A stretch of DNA of 64,000 bases from CAVQEK01 sp964596645 (GCA_964596645.1 CAZQVB010000004.1:1-64000), one strand, 5' to 3'. Counted from the first letter of the stretch, positions 36,854-46,253 are shown. The notes: generated by a model not told the origin, from the letters alone. A program made the numbers and translations.

Positions 36854-37366
36854 ATGAAAGAAATTTCTACCAGAACTGCCGTCACTGACCCCTTCAGCCC
36901 GGATACAGTTGACACGGCAAAAAATCCAAGGCAGTCCGCCACTCAGGCCGACGGCGATTTTGGTTTTTATACACACGAGCAAGGCCACGGTGTACAGATA
37001 CCCATCGCAGACCTCTCCAGAAAGCATCTGAAGGTATACGTGCTGAGAAAACTACTGGTGGTGGAAGGCTGCAAACGAAAAAAGATGCAAAGCCGCGGCA
37101 ACATAGTAGAGTATCGGTACGAACCCATTAGAAAAACCATACCGCTACCGGAAAACATGGAGCAATCGGTGATAAGCCACCACTACGACGGCAAGGTGCT
37201 TACGATCTCCATACGCAAAAGCCATAGCTTCCAGTACCAGGATCAGAGAATGAGCGATACCATAGATACCGCCGGACTAAGGATTAGCCATAAAGCTGCG
37301 CGCCAACAGGAAGTGCTCAATCCGTTGCAGCAACTGTTCCGCAGGTTTTCAAAACCACTCGGCTAG
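36854..37366 (+). CDS. Hsp20/alpha-crystallin-like protein
   Basis: A 170-residue protein. The central part (about 45-125) reads as a small-heat-shock alpha-crystallin domain: VQIPIADLSRKHLKVYVLRK, LLVVEGCKRKK, YRYEPIRKTIPLPENMEQ and YDGKVLTISIRK. The region before is polar and the tail (about 130-170) is basic, QQLFRRFSKPLG. It lacks the canonical I-x-I at the end, so oligomer assembly may differ. Role as a holdase is inferred from the fold. It stands alone and converges with the DUF1704 gene with only 5 bases between the stops. Confidence 0.68.
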   Translation: MKEISTRTAVTDPFSPDTVDTAKNPRQSATQADGDFGFYTHEQGHGVQIPIADLSRKHLKVYVLRKLLVVEGCKRKKMQSRGNIVEYRYEPIRKTIPLPENMEQSVISHHYDGKVLTISIRKSHSFQYQDQRMSDTIDTAGLRISHKAARQQEVLNPLQQLFRRFSKPLG

Positions 37367-37371
37367 TTCAC

Positions 37372-39369
37372 TCACTGTCGCAGCCCACTCATCACATATT
37401 GCAAAATTGGCGTTGCTTCCATCGGCTTGGTATAGGCGGCAGGCTTAAACTTGGGCGGCAGCAGCATTTTTCTCTCCACCATTTCATTGATGGTACTCAG
37501 GAACATCAGCGATGTTTTCCCGATCAGCAGATTCTCAAAGCCGCCGCCATTCAGGTGCATAAAGAGCACATCGCGAAAGCCACTCAAGTACAAATAGTCT
37601 TTGGTGAAGCCACCCCCCCGGAATATGCGGGCCGACAGATAAAATGCCTGATCTGGCGTCATTTGTCCTTCTTCCAATAAAAAAGCAAAAACCCTTTTGA
37701 AGTCATGGCCTTTCAGCATGTTGCGTATGGCCAGTACACGCAGGGCCAGCTCGCGCAGGCGATCTATGGTGAGGTTGCCCGACAGGTATTCGCTCAGTAC
37801 GGCAAGGCCTTCTTGTGTGCGGGTATTCACCGGCAAGCCTATACGCGGAAACTGTAGCGGCTGCATGGTGGCATTGATGGTGGTGACCATATGCACGCCA
37901 ATTTCATGATGAATAAGCGCATCTACTGCGTGCTGGGTAAATGTGGCGCCCTTTTTTATGCGAACTGTTTTACGGCTATTGAGCACCAATGCCTTCGACA
38001 CCATATTGGGCACTACTTCTATTTTGCACGAAAAGCCATAGCGCGCTGTGGCCTCTTCCATCAGCTTCCTGGTCTGCTGGTCGGTGTAGGTGACGCCCGG
38101 ACTCTGCAGCGGGTCTGGCGGGCAGCTCATCAAAAATTCGGCGTTGTCGATGTCGCTGGGCTGCGGCTCGCCGAAGTAGCGTAGCGAGTTGTACAGAAAT
38201 TTGTCTTGACCAATGGTAGAGATCATATCCACCTTATCGGCATAGGCATTCATGATGCCTTTGTACAGCATCTGTATATTGATGTCGCGTATGGACTCTA
38301 CCGGCACGCGGTACAATTCGCGCTTGAAGCTGAACGGGTCGATGGCCAGTTGTCGGTATCGAAAAGCCGGATTGCTTCTGTATTTGCCATTGAAAAACCG
38401 CTTTTTCTCCGACTCAAGATTGATGGGGTTTACATGGTTGAGTATTTCAAAGTTTCGGGTAAGCCGGTACAAAGCCTTGTCTACTGCCACTACGGCATCA
38501 TCCAGTTCGCTGGAGAGGTGGCCTGTCTTGCTCATCCGGCCAGTGGCCACATGCTTTTTTACAAAGTAGGCGCTGGTGCTGAGTATGGCCTTCTTCAGAT
38601 GTGCGTGCAGCAGGTTGGCCACCAGCGGATATATCTCGCCAGTTTCCTCATCGCAATACACCTTTTTCACTTCTGTAGGCAGCACCAGCGTATGGCTGAA
38701 ATTTTCCTGGACATATTCCGCCACATAGCCCATGCCCTGAAACACGTCGTTGCGTGCCGTCCTGTTCTGCACGTTGGGCAGCTTTATCTTGGACAGTTCC
38801 TTTTCCCAATGCGCAAGGGTATGGGCATATCTGTCCACATCCACTTTGGCAGTACCCAGGTTGAAGAGCGGTACCTGACGCATCCATCGCTTGTGGTTGT
38901 ATGAGTGCATGTCGAACACCAGGCAGGCGCCAAACCTCCGCTCCAGCTCCGAGATCAGTACGTTCAGCACGTTGTAAAACAGGGCATGCTTCTGCAGGCT
39001 TTTCTGTTTTTCTTCCTCCGGCAGCTCACCATGCCATACCTGCCTGCCCCAGGCTATGTCGTACACCGCGTGCTCGGGTCTGCGGTTGAGGTCGTACTCA
39101 TAGCGCGAGTCGATGCCGCTGATCACCAGAGGCATGCTGCTGATGAAGGTATCGGTCAGCGGGTCTTCTTCGTACCAGCGGCCCTGAGCATCAATGGCGC
39201 AGTGCTTCTCCAACGCGGCTCGCAGGCGGCTACCGCTGTGTATGGCGAGGCACAGTGCGGGTGAGTAGCGCTCTATTTTTATATGAAAACCGGCATCTGC
39301 CGACTCGGCTTCGAACAGTGCGCCATCTTTTATGCGCTCTGCTATGTCGGCGGTCGATAATTTATGCAT
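37372..39369 (-). CDS. N-formylglutamate amidohydrolase-like domain fused to DUF1704 (QEGLA) metalloprotease domain
   Basis: A 665-residue two-domain protein. Residues 35-260 look like an N-formylglutamate amidohydrolase: LAIHSGSRLR, RWYEEDPLTD, IDSRYEYDLNR and VFDMHSYNHKR. Residues 280-665 match the DUF1704 family, with a zinc-type HEIGVH at 488-493 and the QEGLA phrase at 519-523. In animals the same HExxxH fold includes the tyrosine carboxypeptidase MATCAP; the bacterial role is unknown. It starts 8 bases inside the end of the ATP-grasp gene, a translational overlap, so the two proteins almost certainly work in one pathway. Confidence 0.84.
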   Translation of the reverse strand: MHKLSTADIAERIKDGALFEAESADAGFHIKIERYSPALCLAIHSGSRLRAALEKHCAIDAQGRWYEEDPLTDTFISSMPLVISGIDSRYEYDLNRRPEHAVYDIAWGRQVWHGELPEEEKQKSLQKHALFYNVLNVLISELERRFGACLVFDMHSYNHKRWMRQVPLFNLGTAKVDVDRYAHTLAHWEKELSKIKLPNVQNRTARNDVFQGMGYVAEYVQENFSHTLVLPTEVKKVYCDEETGEIYPLVANLLHAHLKKAILSTSAYFVKKHVATGRMSKTGHLSSELDDAVVAVDKALYRLTRNFEILNHVNPINLESEKKRFFNGKYRSNPAFRYRQLAIDPFSFKRELYRVPVESIRDINIQMLYKGIMNAYADKVDMISTIGQDKFLYNSLRYFGEPQPSDIDNAEFLMSCPPDPLQSPGVTYTDQQTRKLMEEATARYGFSCKIEVVPNMVSKALVLNSRKTVRIKKGATFTQHAVDALIHHEIGVHMVTTINATMQPLQFPRIGLPVNTRTQEGLAVLSEYLSGNLTIDRLRELALRVLAIRNMLKGHDFKRVFAFLLEEGQMTPDQAFYLSARIFRGGGFTKDYLYLSGFRDVLFMHLNGGGFENLLIGKTSLMFLSTINEMVERKMLLPPKFKPAAYTKPMEATPILQYVMSGLRQ

Positions 39370-40387
39370 CCTGAATCGTCTTTCTGTAGTGTTCTTTTCG
39401 GGCTATGGCCGCTTCTTTCTCTTTCACTTCCTTTTCCACAAAGTCAATCACTTTTTGCTGCAGCTTCACACGATTGAACTGGTTAATGCGAGTGATGCCA
39501 CCAGGGCTGCACACATTCAGCTCTATCAGTTTGTTGTTTATGATGTCGAGCCCTACAAAGTACAATCCGTCGGCGATCAGTTTGGGACCCAGCTTTATGC
39601 ACAGGTTTCTTTCTTCTTTGCTCAGCGTATGCTTGATGGCCGTACCACCCGCATGCACGTTGGATCGTATATCATTTTCTGCCGGCACTCTTTTCATAGC
39701 GCCTATGGGTTCGCCGTTCAGCATGAGTACGCGTACATCGCCCTGCTCGGCACCATCAACATATTCCTGCAGTATTACATAGTTTTTTTCGCTTTTGGCC
39801 CCTATATAAAAGTCGAGCAGCGAGTTCACGTTTTGTATGGCGTCGCGCTCTATTACTATCACCCCGCTGCCGCCGTGGCCGTCTAGCGGCTTCAGTATCA
39901 TCTTGTCGCGCTTCGACTCGCGGATCACCCTGGTGAGGTATTGCTTGTTTTTAGATACGTGCGTCACCGGTATTATCTCATTATTGGGGTCGTAGAAGGC
40001 GGCGGCGTACAGTTTGTTATTGGCTTTGCGCAAGCCGTCGATGTCGTTGATGATGAACGTATCGTGCTTCACGGAATCCAGAAAGTTGAGCATGATGGGA
40101 TCGAGCGGCGGATTGGTGCGCACAAATATGGCGTCGAAGCCAGAGAGTGGCAGCAATTGTTCTTTGAATACCACTTTTTTGTAAAAGGTAGTGACGCTGC
40201 CGGGCACCTTGTCCATCTTGATGATGCGGCAGAAGCCCAGGGTAATGCTGTCGCGAATGGTGAGCGATGCCGGATACAGGGTAGCCACCCTGTGCCCACG
40301 GCTTACCGACTCGTGAATGAGGCGCAGCGTAGAGTCGTATTCGGGATCTACGGCATCCCAGGGGTACATGATGAAGCAAATATTCAT
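39362..40387 (-). CDS. gshB: glutathione-synthetase-like ATP-grasp ligase
   Basis: A 341-residue ATP-grasp enzyme. MNICFIMYPWDAVDPEYDST is the GshB-type opening. VRTNPPLDP is followed by the ATP-grasp features MILKPLDGHGGSGVIVIE, ILQEYVDGAEQGDVRVLML and LIELNVCSPGGITRINQF (metal-binding E and N). It joins an amino acid or dipeptide by phosphate activation; in true GshB the product is glutathione. No gshA is seen. The overlap with the FGase/DUF1704 gene suggests a peptide-modifying pathway rather than plain glutathione synthesis, so the symbol describes homology. Confidence 0.82.
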   Translation of the reverse strand: MNICFIMYPWDAVDPEYDSTLRLIHESVSRGHRVATLYPASLTIRDSITLGFCRIIKMDKVPGSVTTFYKKVVFKEQLLPLSGFDAIFVRTNPPLDPIMLNFLDSVKHDTFIINDIDGLRKANNKLYAAAFYDPNNEIIPVTHVSKNKQYLTRVIRESKRDKMILKPLDGHGGSGVIVIERDAIQNVNSLLDFYIGAKSEKNYVILQEYVDGAEQGDVRVLMLNGEPIGAMKRVPAENDIRSNVHAGGTAIKHTLSKEERNLCIKLGPKLIADGLYFVGLDIINNKLIELNVCSPGGITRINQFNRVKLQQKVIDFVEKEVKEKEAAIARKEHYRKTIQDA

Positions 40388-40445
40388 AATATGTTTTTAG
40401 TCAAGTTAGCGAATATGCCCAAGCAATGCTGCTGCCGGGGAGGGT

Positions 40446-41444
40446 TCAATCGGGCGTAATGTCTAAGGGTGATTTCAGCTTGGCCGTATCTTGCTTGGCG
40501 GCCATCACCGAACTAATGATGCCAACCAACAAAATACCAAGAATAACGGAAAGCGATACAAAAACAGGGAATTGAAAATGATGAACCAGCAGCATTTTCA
40601 CCCCGACGAATGCGAGCACGAAAACGAGACTCATTTTTATATATCGGAATTTGTCCATCATAGAGGCCAGCACAAAATACAATGACCTAAGCCCGAGAAT
40701 GGCAAATATGTTGGAAGTGAACACGATAAAGGCATCGGTAGTGATGGCAAATATGGCGGGAATAGAATCTACGGCAAAAAAGATATCCGTCGACTCAATC
40801 ACCAGCAGCGCTACCATGAGCAGGGTCATCGCCTTTTTGCCATTCACCACGGTGAAGAACTTGCCGCCATCCAGCGCATCGGCGATGGGATAAAAACGCT
40901 TGATGAGGCGTATGATGGGGTTCTTGTAAGGCTCAATATTGTCGTGCCGTGTCACCAGCATTTTGGTGGCCGACAATATGAGCAGGCCGCCGAACACATA
41001 GTTGACCCACTCTACATTGCGCATGATGGACGTGCCGACCACGATGATGACACCCCTGAAAACGATGGCGCCAAGTATACCCCAGAACAGCACCCGGTGC
41101 TGATACATGAGCGGTATCTTGAAATAGGCAAAGATCATCGCGATCACGAAGATGTTGTCGATGCTCAGGCTCTTCTCGATGAGGTATCCGGTGAAAAATT
41201 TCAGGGCGGCTTCCTCGCCCGTCAGCGGATTGCCAATGTGCAGGCCTATGCCGAGCCAGTTGTTTTCATACATCACATAGATGAGGGCATTGAACAAAAG
41301 GGAAATAAATACCCACAGTACCGTCCACCGGGTGGCTTCTTTCGTGCTGATCTCGTGGGCATTTTTATTGAAAACACCAAGGTCTAAGGCTAAAAGTAGC
41401 ACTACGAGCAAGATGAAGAGCGCCCAAATCATAAAAATCTGCAT
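40446..41444 (-). CDS. TerC/Alx-family integral membrane protein
   Basis: A 332-residue protein with about nine membrane helices. LDLGVFNKNAHEISTKEATRWT at the start, GYLIEKSLSIDNIFVIAMIF and VIESTDIFFAVDSIPAIFAITTDAF later are the charged-in-membrane motifs of the TerC family. Relatives are linked to manganese export (Alx/MntP-type role) or tellurite resistance. No ter gene cluster lies nearby, so a metal-homeostasis role is more likely. Single gene, 58 bases upstream of (before) the gshB gene start on the same strand. Regulatory RNA typical of alx was not recognised. Confidence 0.9.
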   Translation of the reverse strand: MQIFMIWALFILLVVLLLALDLGVFNKNAHEISTKEATRWTVLWVFISLLFNALIYVMYENNWLGIGLHIGNPLTGEEAALKFFTGYLIEKSLSIDNIFVIAMIFAYFKIPLMYQHRVLFWGILGAIVFRGVIIVVGTSIMRNVEWVNYVFGGLLILSATKMLVTRHDNIEPYKNPIIRLIKRFYPIADALDGGKFFTVVNGKKAMTLLMVALLVIESTDIFFAVDSIPAIFAITTDAFIVFTSNIFAILGLRSLYFVLASMMDKFRYIKMSLVFVLAFVGVKMLLVHHFQFPVFVSLSVILGILLVGIISSVMAAKQDTAKLKSPLDITPD

Positions 41445-41608
41445 TTAGCCATAAGCATAAAAAGACAAATGTATATGCGTGCAGAGGATATTTTTCAGCA
41501 GCAGATCAAATAAAGTTTAAGGATCAAGAGGCTGCTCGCTCAGGGAAAATAAATAAAGCACACCGGCAACTATTGGTTGATTAAATGACCACCTTCGCCC
41601 TGCCAATT

Positions 41609-41724
41609 ACGGCCTGACAAGCCTGTGGTGGCAAAGTCTGCACCTGACACACTTTTGTGGTAAAATGCGCATTTTCAAAACCGCTACAGGTGCCTTGTCA
41701 GGCAGCATTGGTGCCAAAATGTCA
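41609..41724 (+). promoter_or_regulatory. groES upstream region with inverted CCTGACA/TGTCAGG blocks
   Basis: In the 350 bases between TerC and groES, gcctgacaag (about 41610), acctgaca (about 41640) and ccttgtcaggc (about 41693) form direct and inverted copies of CCTGACA. At 41712-41724 lies TGCCAAAATGTCA, nearly palindromic. No CIRCE element (TTAGCACTC/GAGTGCTAA) is present. The blocks may be binding sites for a heat-shock regulator; this is inference from position and symmetry. Confidence 0.4.
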
Positions 41725-41793
41725 CAAACTGCGATTGGCATATAAATCGTATCGGCAGGCTCGGAACATAAACTTTTTAAAAACACAACGCAT

Positions 41794-42069
41794 ATGAAGA
41801 TTCAACCATTGGCCGACAGGGTGTTGGTAGAACCCCTGGAAGCAGAGACTAAAACGGCAGGCGGAATCATTATTCCGGACACGGCCAAAGAAAAACCACA
41901 GAAAGGCAAGGTGGCGGCCATAGGCAAAGGCACCAAAGATGAACCCATGTCGGTGGCCGTAGGTGATGAGGTGATCTACGGCAAGTACTCAGGTACCGAG
42001 GTGCAAATCGATGGTAAAGACTACCTGATCATGAAGGCGTCGGAAATATATGGTGTGTTAAAAGCATAA
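41794..42069 (+). CDS. groES: co-chaperonin GroES
   Basis: A 91-residue GroES. MKIQPLADRVLVEPLEAE at the start, the mobile-loop region TKTAGGIIIPDTAKEKPQKG and YGKYSGTEVQIDGKDYLIMKASEIYGVL at the end are all canonical. It forms the seven-subunit lid on GroEL in the cytoplasm. The groEL gene starts 18 bases after its stop, the standard operon. Confidence 0.97.
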   Translation: MKIQPLADRVLVEPLEAETKTAGGIIIPDTAKEKPQKGKVAAIGKGTKDEPMSVAVGDEVIYGKYSGTEVQIDGKDYLIMKASEIYGVLKA

Positions 42070-42087
42070 ATAAAACGATCAATTATT

Positions 42088-43713
42088 ATGGCAAAAAATT
42101 TTCTTTTCAATGTAGAATCGGCTCAGGCCCTCAAAAGCGGTGTAGACACGCTGGCCAACGCCGTGAAAGTGACACTTGGCCCCAAAGGGCGCAACGTGAT
42201 ACTGAGTAAAAGCTATGGCGCACCCCGTGTAACTAAAGACGGCGTGACGGTGGCCAAAGAAATAGAGCTGAAAGATCCCGTGGCCAATATGGGCGCGCAA
42301 ATGGTGAAAGAGGTTTCTTCTAAAACTTCCAAACTGGCCGGCGATGGCACCACTACCGCTACCGTGCTGGCGCAGGCCATCATCACCGCCGGAATTAAGA
42401 ACCTGGCTTCCGGCGCCAACCCTATTGAGATGAAACGCGGCATAGACAAAGGCGTGGCAGAAGTAGTAGCCCATCTGCAAAGTCAGTCAGAGATCATCAA
42501 CGACGACTATGATAAAATAGAGCAGGTGGCATCCATATCTGCCAACAACGATGCGGAGATAGGCAGCTTAATAGCCGACGCCATGCGCAAAGTGAAGAAA
42601 GAAGGCGTGATCACCGTGGATGAGGCCAAAACCATGGAAACCCGCGTGGAATTTGTGGAAGGTATGCAGTTCGATCGCGGCTATCTGTCGCCGTACTTCG
42701 TCACCAACAGTGAAAAAATGACGGCCGAGCTCGACAGCCCGTACATTTTGCTTTTCGAAAAGAAAATATCGGCCATGAAGGATCTGTTGCCGGTGTTGGA
42801 AAAAGTAGCCCAGAGCGGCCGCCCATTGCTCATAGTAGCCGAAGACCTGGAAGGCGAAGCCCTGGCAACGCTTGTAGTAAACAAGCTGCGCGGCACACTG
42901 CGCGTAGCAGCGGTAAAAGCACCCGGCTTTGGCGACCGCAGAAAAGCCATGCTGGAAGATCTGGCCGTGCTTACCGGTGGTCAGGTGATCTCGGAAGACC
43001 TTGGTCAAAAGCTGGAAACTGCCTCACTAGATGTGCTGGGCAAAGCCGAGAAAGTGAATATAGACAAAGAAAACACAACCATAGTCAATGGCGGCGGCGA
43101 TAAAAAAGCCATTCAGGGCAGGGTGAGCCAGCTCAAAGCACAGATAGAGAAGACCACCTCCGACTACGATCGTGAGAAGTTGCAGGAGCGCCTGGCTAAG
43201 CTGGCCGGTGGCGTGGCCGTCATCTATGTAGGTGGCGCCTCGGAAGTAGAGGTGAAAGAGAAGAAAGACAGGATAGACGATGCGCTGGCAGCCACGCGTG
43301 CCGCGGTAGAAGAAGGCATAGTGCCAGGAGGTGGCATCGCCCTGATCAGGGCCATCGATGCATTGGAATCATTTGACAGCGGCCGTGAAGATCAGAACAT
43401 CGGCGTGCAAATACTGAAAAAAGCTCTGGAATCGCCACTGCGCCAGATCGCTGCCAACTGTGGCCGCGAAGGCTCCGTGATACTTCAGAAAGTGCGCGAG
43501 GGTAAAAAGGACTTTGGCTACAATGCGCGAACCGATGTGTTTGAAAACCTGAAAAAATCGGGCGTAATAGATCCGACCAAAGTGGTGCGCGTGGCATTGG
43601 AAAATGCCGCCTCCATCGCCGGTTTGTTGCTCACCACCGACTGCGTGGTGTACAATGCGCCGGAGAAGAAGAAAAACGCCGCCGCACCTCACATGCACGA
43701 CGACATGTATTAA
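42088..43713 (+). CDS. groEL: chaperonin GroEL
   Basis: A 541-residue GroEL. VKVTLGPKGRNVILSKS and VTKDGVTVAKEIEL, then KLAGDGTTTATVLAQ, carry the ATP site; the late EEGIVPGGGIALIRA is the family signature. AAVKAPGFGDRR is the apical domain peptide. The C-terminus is atypical: instead of the flexible GGM repeats it ends NAAAPHMHDDMY, a shorter His/Asp tail. The rest is normal length. It probably folds cytoplasmic proteins with GroES; whether the genome has another copy cannot be seen. Confidence 0.97.
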   Translation: MAKNFLFNVESAQALKSGVDTLANAVKVTLGPKGRNVILSKSYGAPRVTKDGVTVAKEIELKDPVANMGAQMVKEVSSKTSKLAGDGTTTATVLAQAIITAGIKNLASGANPIEMKRGIDKGVAEVVAHLQSQSEIINDDYDKIEQVASISANNDAEIGSLIADAMRKVKKEGVITVDEAKTMETRVEFVEGMQFDRGYLSPYFVTNSEKMTAELDSPYILLFEKKISAMKDLLPVLEKVAQSGRPLLIVAEDLEGEALATLVVNKLRGTLRVAAVKAPGFGDRRKAMLEDLAVLTGGQVISEDLGQKLETASLDVLGKAEKVNIDKENTTIVNGGGDKKAIQGRVSQLKAQIEKTTSDYDREKLQERLAKLAGGVAVIYVGGASEVEVKEKKDRIDDALAATRAAVEEGIVPGGGIALIRAIDALESFDSGREDQNIGVQILKKALESPLRQIAANCGREGSVILQKVREGKKDFGYNARTDVFENLKKSGVIDPTKVVRVALENAASIAGLLLTTDCVVYNAPEKKKNAAAPHMHDDMY

Positions 43714-43738
43714 TCCGTCATCGACGGTTTAATTTATA

Positions 43739-43772
43739 GGGTTTGCCTCCATGGGGCAAACCCTTTTTTTTT
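43739..43772 (+). terminator. terminator of groES-groEL
   Basis: Perfect hairpin gggtttgcc / ggcaaaccc with a short loop and eight or nine T. Confidence 0.92.
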
Positions 43773-43799
43773 CTGATACCCCTCTATTGGTCAGATTGA

Positions 43800-43970
43800 A
43801 CGACCATTGTTTGGTTCAGGCCCTCAATCCCACCATGGTTCATATCCTCAGTCCCGCATTATTCGCATCCTCACGCACCGAATCCTACTCCCTTCTCACG
43901 CCCGCCTTGGTATGTGTCCCCACGCACCAAATCAACAATCCGCCATGGTTCGTGTCCTCATGAACTATTT
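43800..43970. repeat. five imperfect copies of a ~22-base unit (catggttcatatcctcac type)
   Basis: Units start near 43808, 43832, 43857, 43906 and 43943. They share (c/t)atggtt(c)(a/g)t(a/g)tcctcacgcacc with drift. They occupy part of the 430 bases between groEL and the fucosidase gene; short ORFs across them look like artefacts. No other gene is seen there. Confidence 0.6.
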
Positions 43971-44142
43971 TCGCATACCCTCAACACACCCAGCCATTCC
44001 TCATTATTGGCGGTGTAGAAAACTGGCAGCGTAATACCAGGCGCACCAGCGCAACCGCTATTTTCCGTGCTATCAAAAAATGTTGCTATACTTGTAGTAC
44101 CCATTTATTGATTTCCATTTTTTTCACCAAAACCCAAGATAC

Positions 44143-45564
44143 ATGCTTACCAGACCCATACATTTTTTGCTGCTGGCCACTTTTGTACTATCCGTGGCCT
44201 GCCAGCCCGGCACCAAAGAGCAACAGACCGAACAGAGCGATACCCTGCGTACAGCGCTTACCGATGAGGAAATACTCAACGAATCACGCGAGGCTTTCAA
44301 CGAGAGAATGGAATGGTGGCGCGATGCCAAATTTGGCATGTTCATACACTGGGGGCCATACGCCGTGCCGGCCGGTGAGTATCAGGGCAACACAGTGAAC
44401 GGTATAGCCGAATGGATCATGGACAAGGCGCAAATACCCATAGAAGAATATGAGGAATATGCCCGGCAGTTTGATCCGCAGCAGTATGACGCCGATGCCT
44501 GGGTGAAGCTGGCCAAAGATGCTGGCATGAAATATATCGTAATCACCTCTAAGCACCACGACGGCTTTGCGTTGTGGGACTCGGAAGTGAGCGACTACGA
44601 CGTGATGGATTTTGCCCCCATAAAGCGCGATTTGCTGGCAGAACTGAAAGCGGCCTGTGAGAAGCATGGGGTGAAATTTTGCGTATATCACTCCATCATG
44701 GATTGGCACCATCCCGATGCCCAGGCACCGCACTACCCCGACTATAATGACAAAACAAAATCGAACCCGAATTTTCAGACTTACGTCGACAATTTTCTGT
44801 ACCCACAGCTCACCGAGCTTGTGACCCAGTACGAGCCACATGTGCTTTGGTTCGATGGCGAGTGGATACCCGAATGGACACATGAAAACGGCGTGGCGCT
44901 TTACACCTACCTGCGCAAACTCGACCCGGACCTCATCATCAACAACCGGGTAGACAAAGGCCGCCAGGGCATGCAGGGCATGAACAAGGGCAGTGAGTAT
45001 TTGGGAGATTTTGGCACGCCTGAGCAGGAAATACTCGAAGGCACCAGCAATACCGACTGGGAAGCCTGCATGACCATGAACGACAGCTGGGGTTACAAAT
45101 CTGCCGATGACAACTGGAAATCGACCGAGCTGCTCATACATCACCTGATAGATGTAGCGGCCAAAGGCGGCAACTACCTGCTGAACGTAGGCCCAACGGC
45201 CGAAGGGCTCATTCCTGAACCCAGCGTAGCGCGACTGGAGGAAATAGGCCGGTGGATGGACATCAACCACGAGGCCATCTATGCCACACAACGACTGGAA
45301 GAAGGATTTGAGCAGGGAGAGCACATACGCTTTACCCGCAAAAAGGATGAACCTGTATTTTATGCCATTGCGCTACAAAAGCCGGAGGGAAGCATGTCTT
45401 TCGATTATCTGCAACCAGCAGAAAGGTCAGATGTAGTACTCCTTGGCTATGATGAACCACTGCAGTGGACTTTTGATGAAAAGCAGGCACTGGTAGTACA
45501 GGTGCCGCCGGCAGCGGCGGCCACAGGACAGTATGCCTGGGTGTTCAGAGTTCAGGGAAAATGA
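44143..45564 (+). CDS. alpha-L-fucosidase, GH29 family lipoprotein
   Basis: A 473-residue glycoside hydrolase. A lipoprotein signal ends VLSVAC (lipid Cys20). FGMFIHWGPYAVPAGEYQG and IVITSKHHDGFALWDS are GH29 blocks, and HVLWFDGEWIPEW holds the nucleophile Asp. NYLLNVGPTAEG is the usual phrase before the C-terminal beta domain (about 375-473). The enzyme releases L-fucose from glycan ends with retention, probably at the cell surface. Together with the sulfatases it suggests use of fucose-rich sulfated polymers. It has no co-directional operon partner close by; next gene 116 bases downstream. Confidence 0.93.
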   Translation: MLTRPIHFLLLATFVLSVACQPGTKEQQTEQSDTLRTALTDEEILNESREAFNERMEWWRDAKFGMFIHWGPYAVPAGEYQGNTVNGIAEWIMDKAQIPIEEYEEYARQFDPQQYDADAWVKLAKDAGMKYIVITSKHHDGFALWDSEVSDYDVMDFAPIKRDLLAELKAACEKHGVKFCVYHSIMDWHHPDAQAPHYPDYNDKTKSNPNFQTYVDNFLYPQLTELVTQYEPHVLWFDGEWIPEWTHENGVALYTYLRKLDPDLIINNRVDKGRQGMQGMNKGSEYLGDFGTPEQEILEGTSNTDWEACMTMNDSWGYKSADDNWKSTELLIHHLIDVAAKGGNYLLNVGPTAEGLIPEPSVARLEEIGRWMDINHEAIYATQRLEEGFEQGEHIRFTRKKDEPVFYAIALQKPEGSMSFDYLQPAERSDVVLLGYDEPLQWTFDEKQALVVQVPPAAAATGQYAWVFRVQGK

Positions 45565-45680
45565 TTGGCCCATATATAAACATTGCCCGGCCGGAAATGG
45601 GTTAATATGTGGTGCACCATATTGCTGAGCAGAAAAAACAGCCTTTACATACACCGTGCAGGTGCTTACTTTAACTTTTA

Positions 45681-46229
45681 ATGAGAAAAATGAACGACCA
45701 GAGACCAAACCAATTTAAGTTTAGCCGCAATGCCGCCATAGTCATCGCCCTGCTCATAGTAGCCGTACTGACGGTATGGGTGGTGCGCGACAGCGACGAG
45801 GAGGCAGAAGCCATCAATACCCCTGAAGAAACCATGATCGGCCCGGCCGGTGGTGCAGACAATATCGATGAGGCACTGCACGACGACCAGCAGGTGACGG
45901 AAGCACTGCCCTACGAGTCGTTGCCGCCAGATACACTCGTAGCCAAGTGGCAGCGACCCGACGGCGGATATATATTGGAGATTTCTGCCATACACGATGA
46001 TGGCACTTTGGAAGCCTCTTACCTCAATCCCCGCCCGATCGCCATAGTAAAAGCCGAATTTTTCGAAGAGAATGTGTTGCGGGTTTTTGTAGAGTTTGAA
46101 GACAAAGGCTATGAAGGATCCAACTACAACCTCACCTACGATGCGGGACAGGATGTGCTCGCCGGTCAATATTTTCAGGCTCCGATGGGCCAAACGTTTG
46201 ATGTGTCATTCATACGAATGAGGGAATAA
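45681..46229 (+). CDS. single-pass membrane protein of unknown function
   Basis: A 182-residue protein (start at 45681, or the ATG three codons later). A short basic head is followed by one hydrophobic helix (AAIVIALLIVAVLTVWVV, about 18-35), an acidic linker (DSDEEAEAINTPEE) and a soluble beta-rich domain (LVAKWQRPDGGYILEI, TLEASYLNPRPIAIVKAEFF). The domain is probably periplasmic. It may be a signal-anchor protein. The W-x-RPDGGY start hints at a lipocalin-like sheet. I do not recognise the family. A terminator follows. Confidence 0.72.
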   Translation: MRKMNDQRPNQFKFSRNAAIVIALLIVAVLTVWVVRDSDEEAEAINTPEETMIGPAGGADNIDEALHDDQQVTEALPYESLPPDTLVAKWQRPDGGYILEISAIHDDGTLEASYLNPRPIAIVKAEFFEENVLRVFVEFEDKGYEGSNYNLTYDAGQDVLAGQYFQAPMGQTFDVSFIRMRE

Positions 46230-46253
46230 CCGATTCGCAGTCATGCACAAAGG

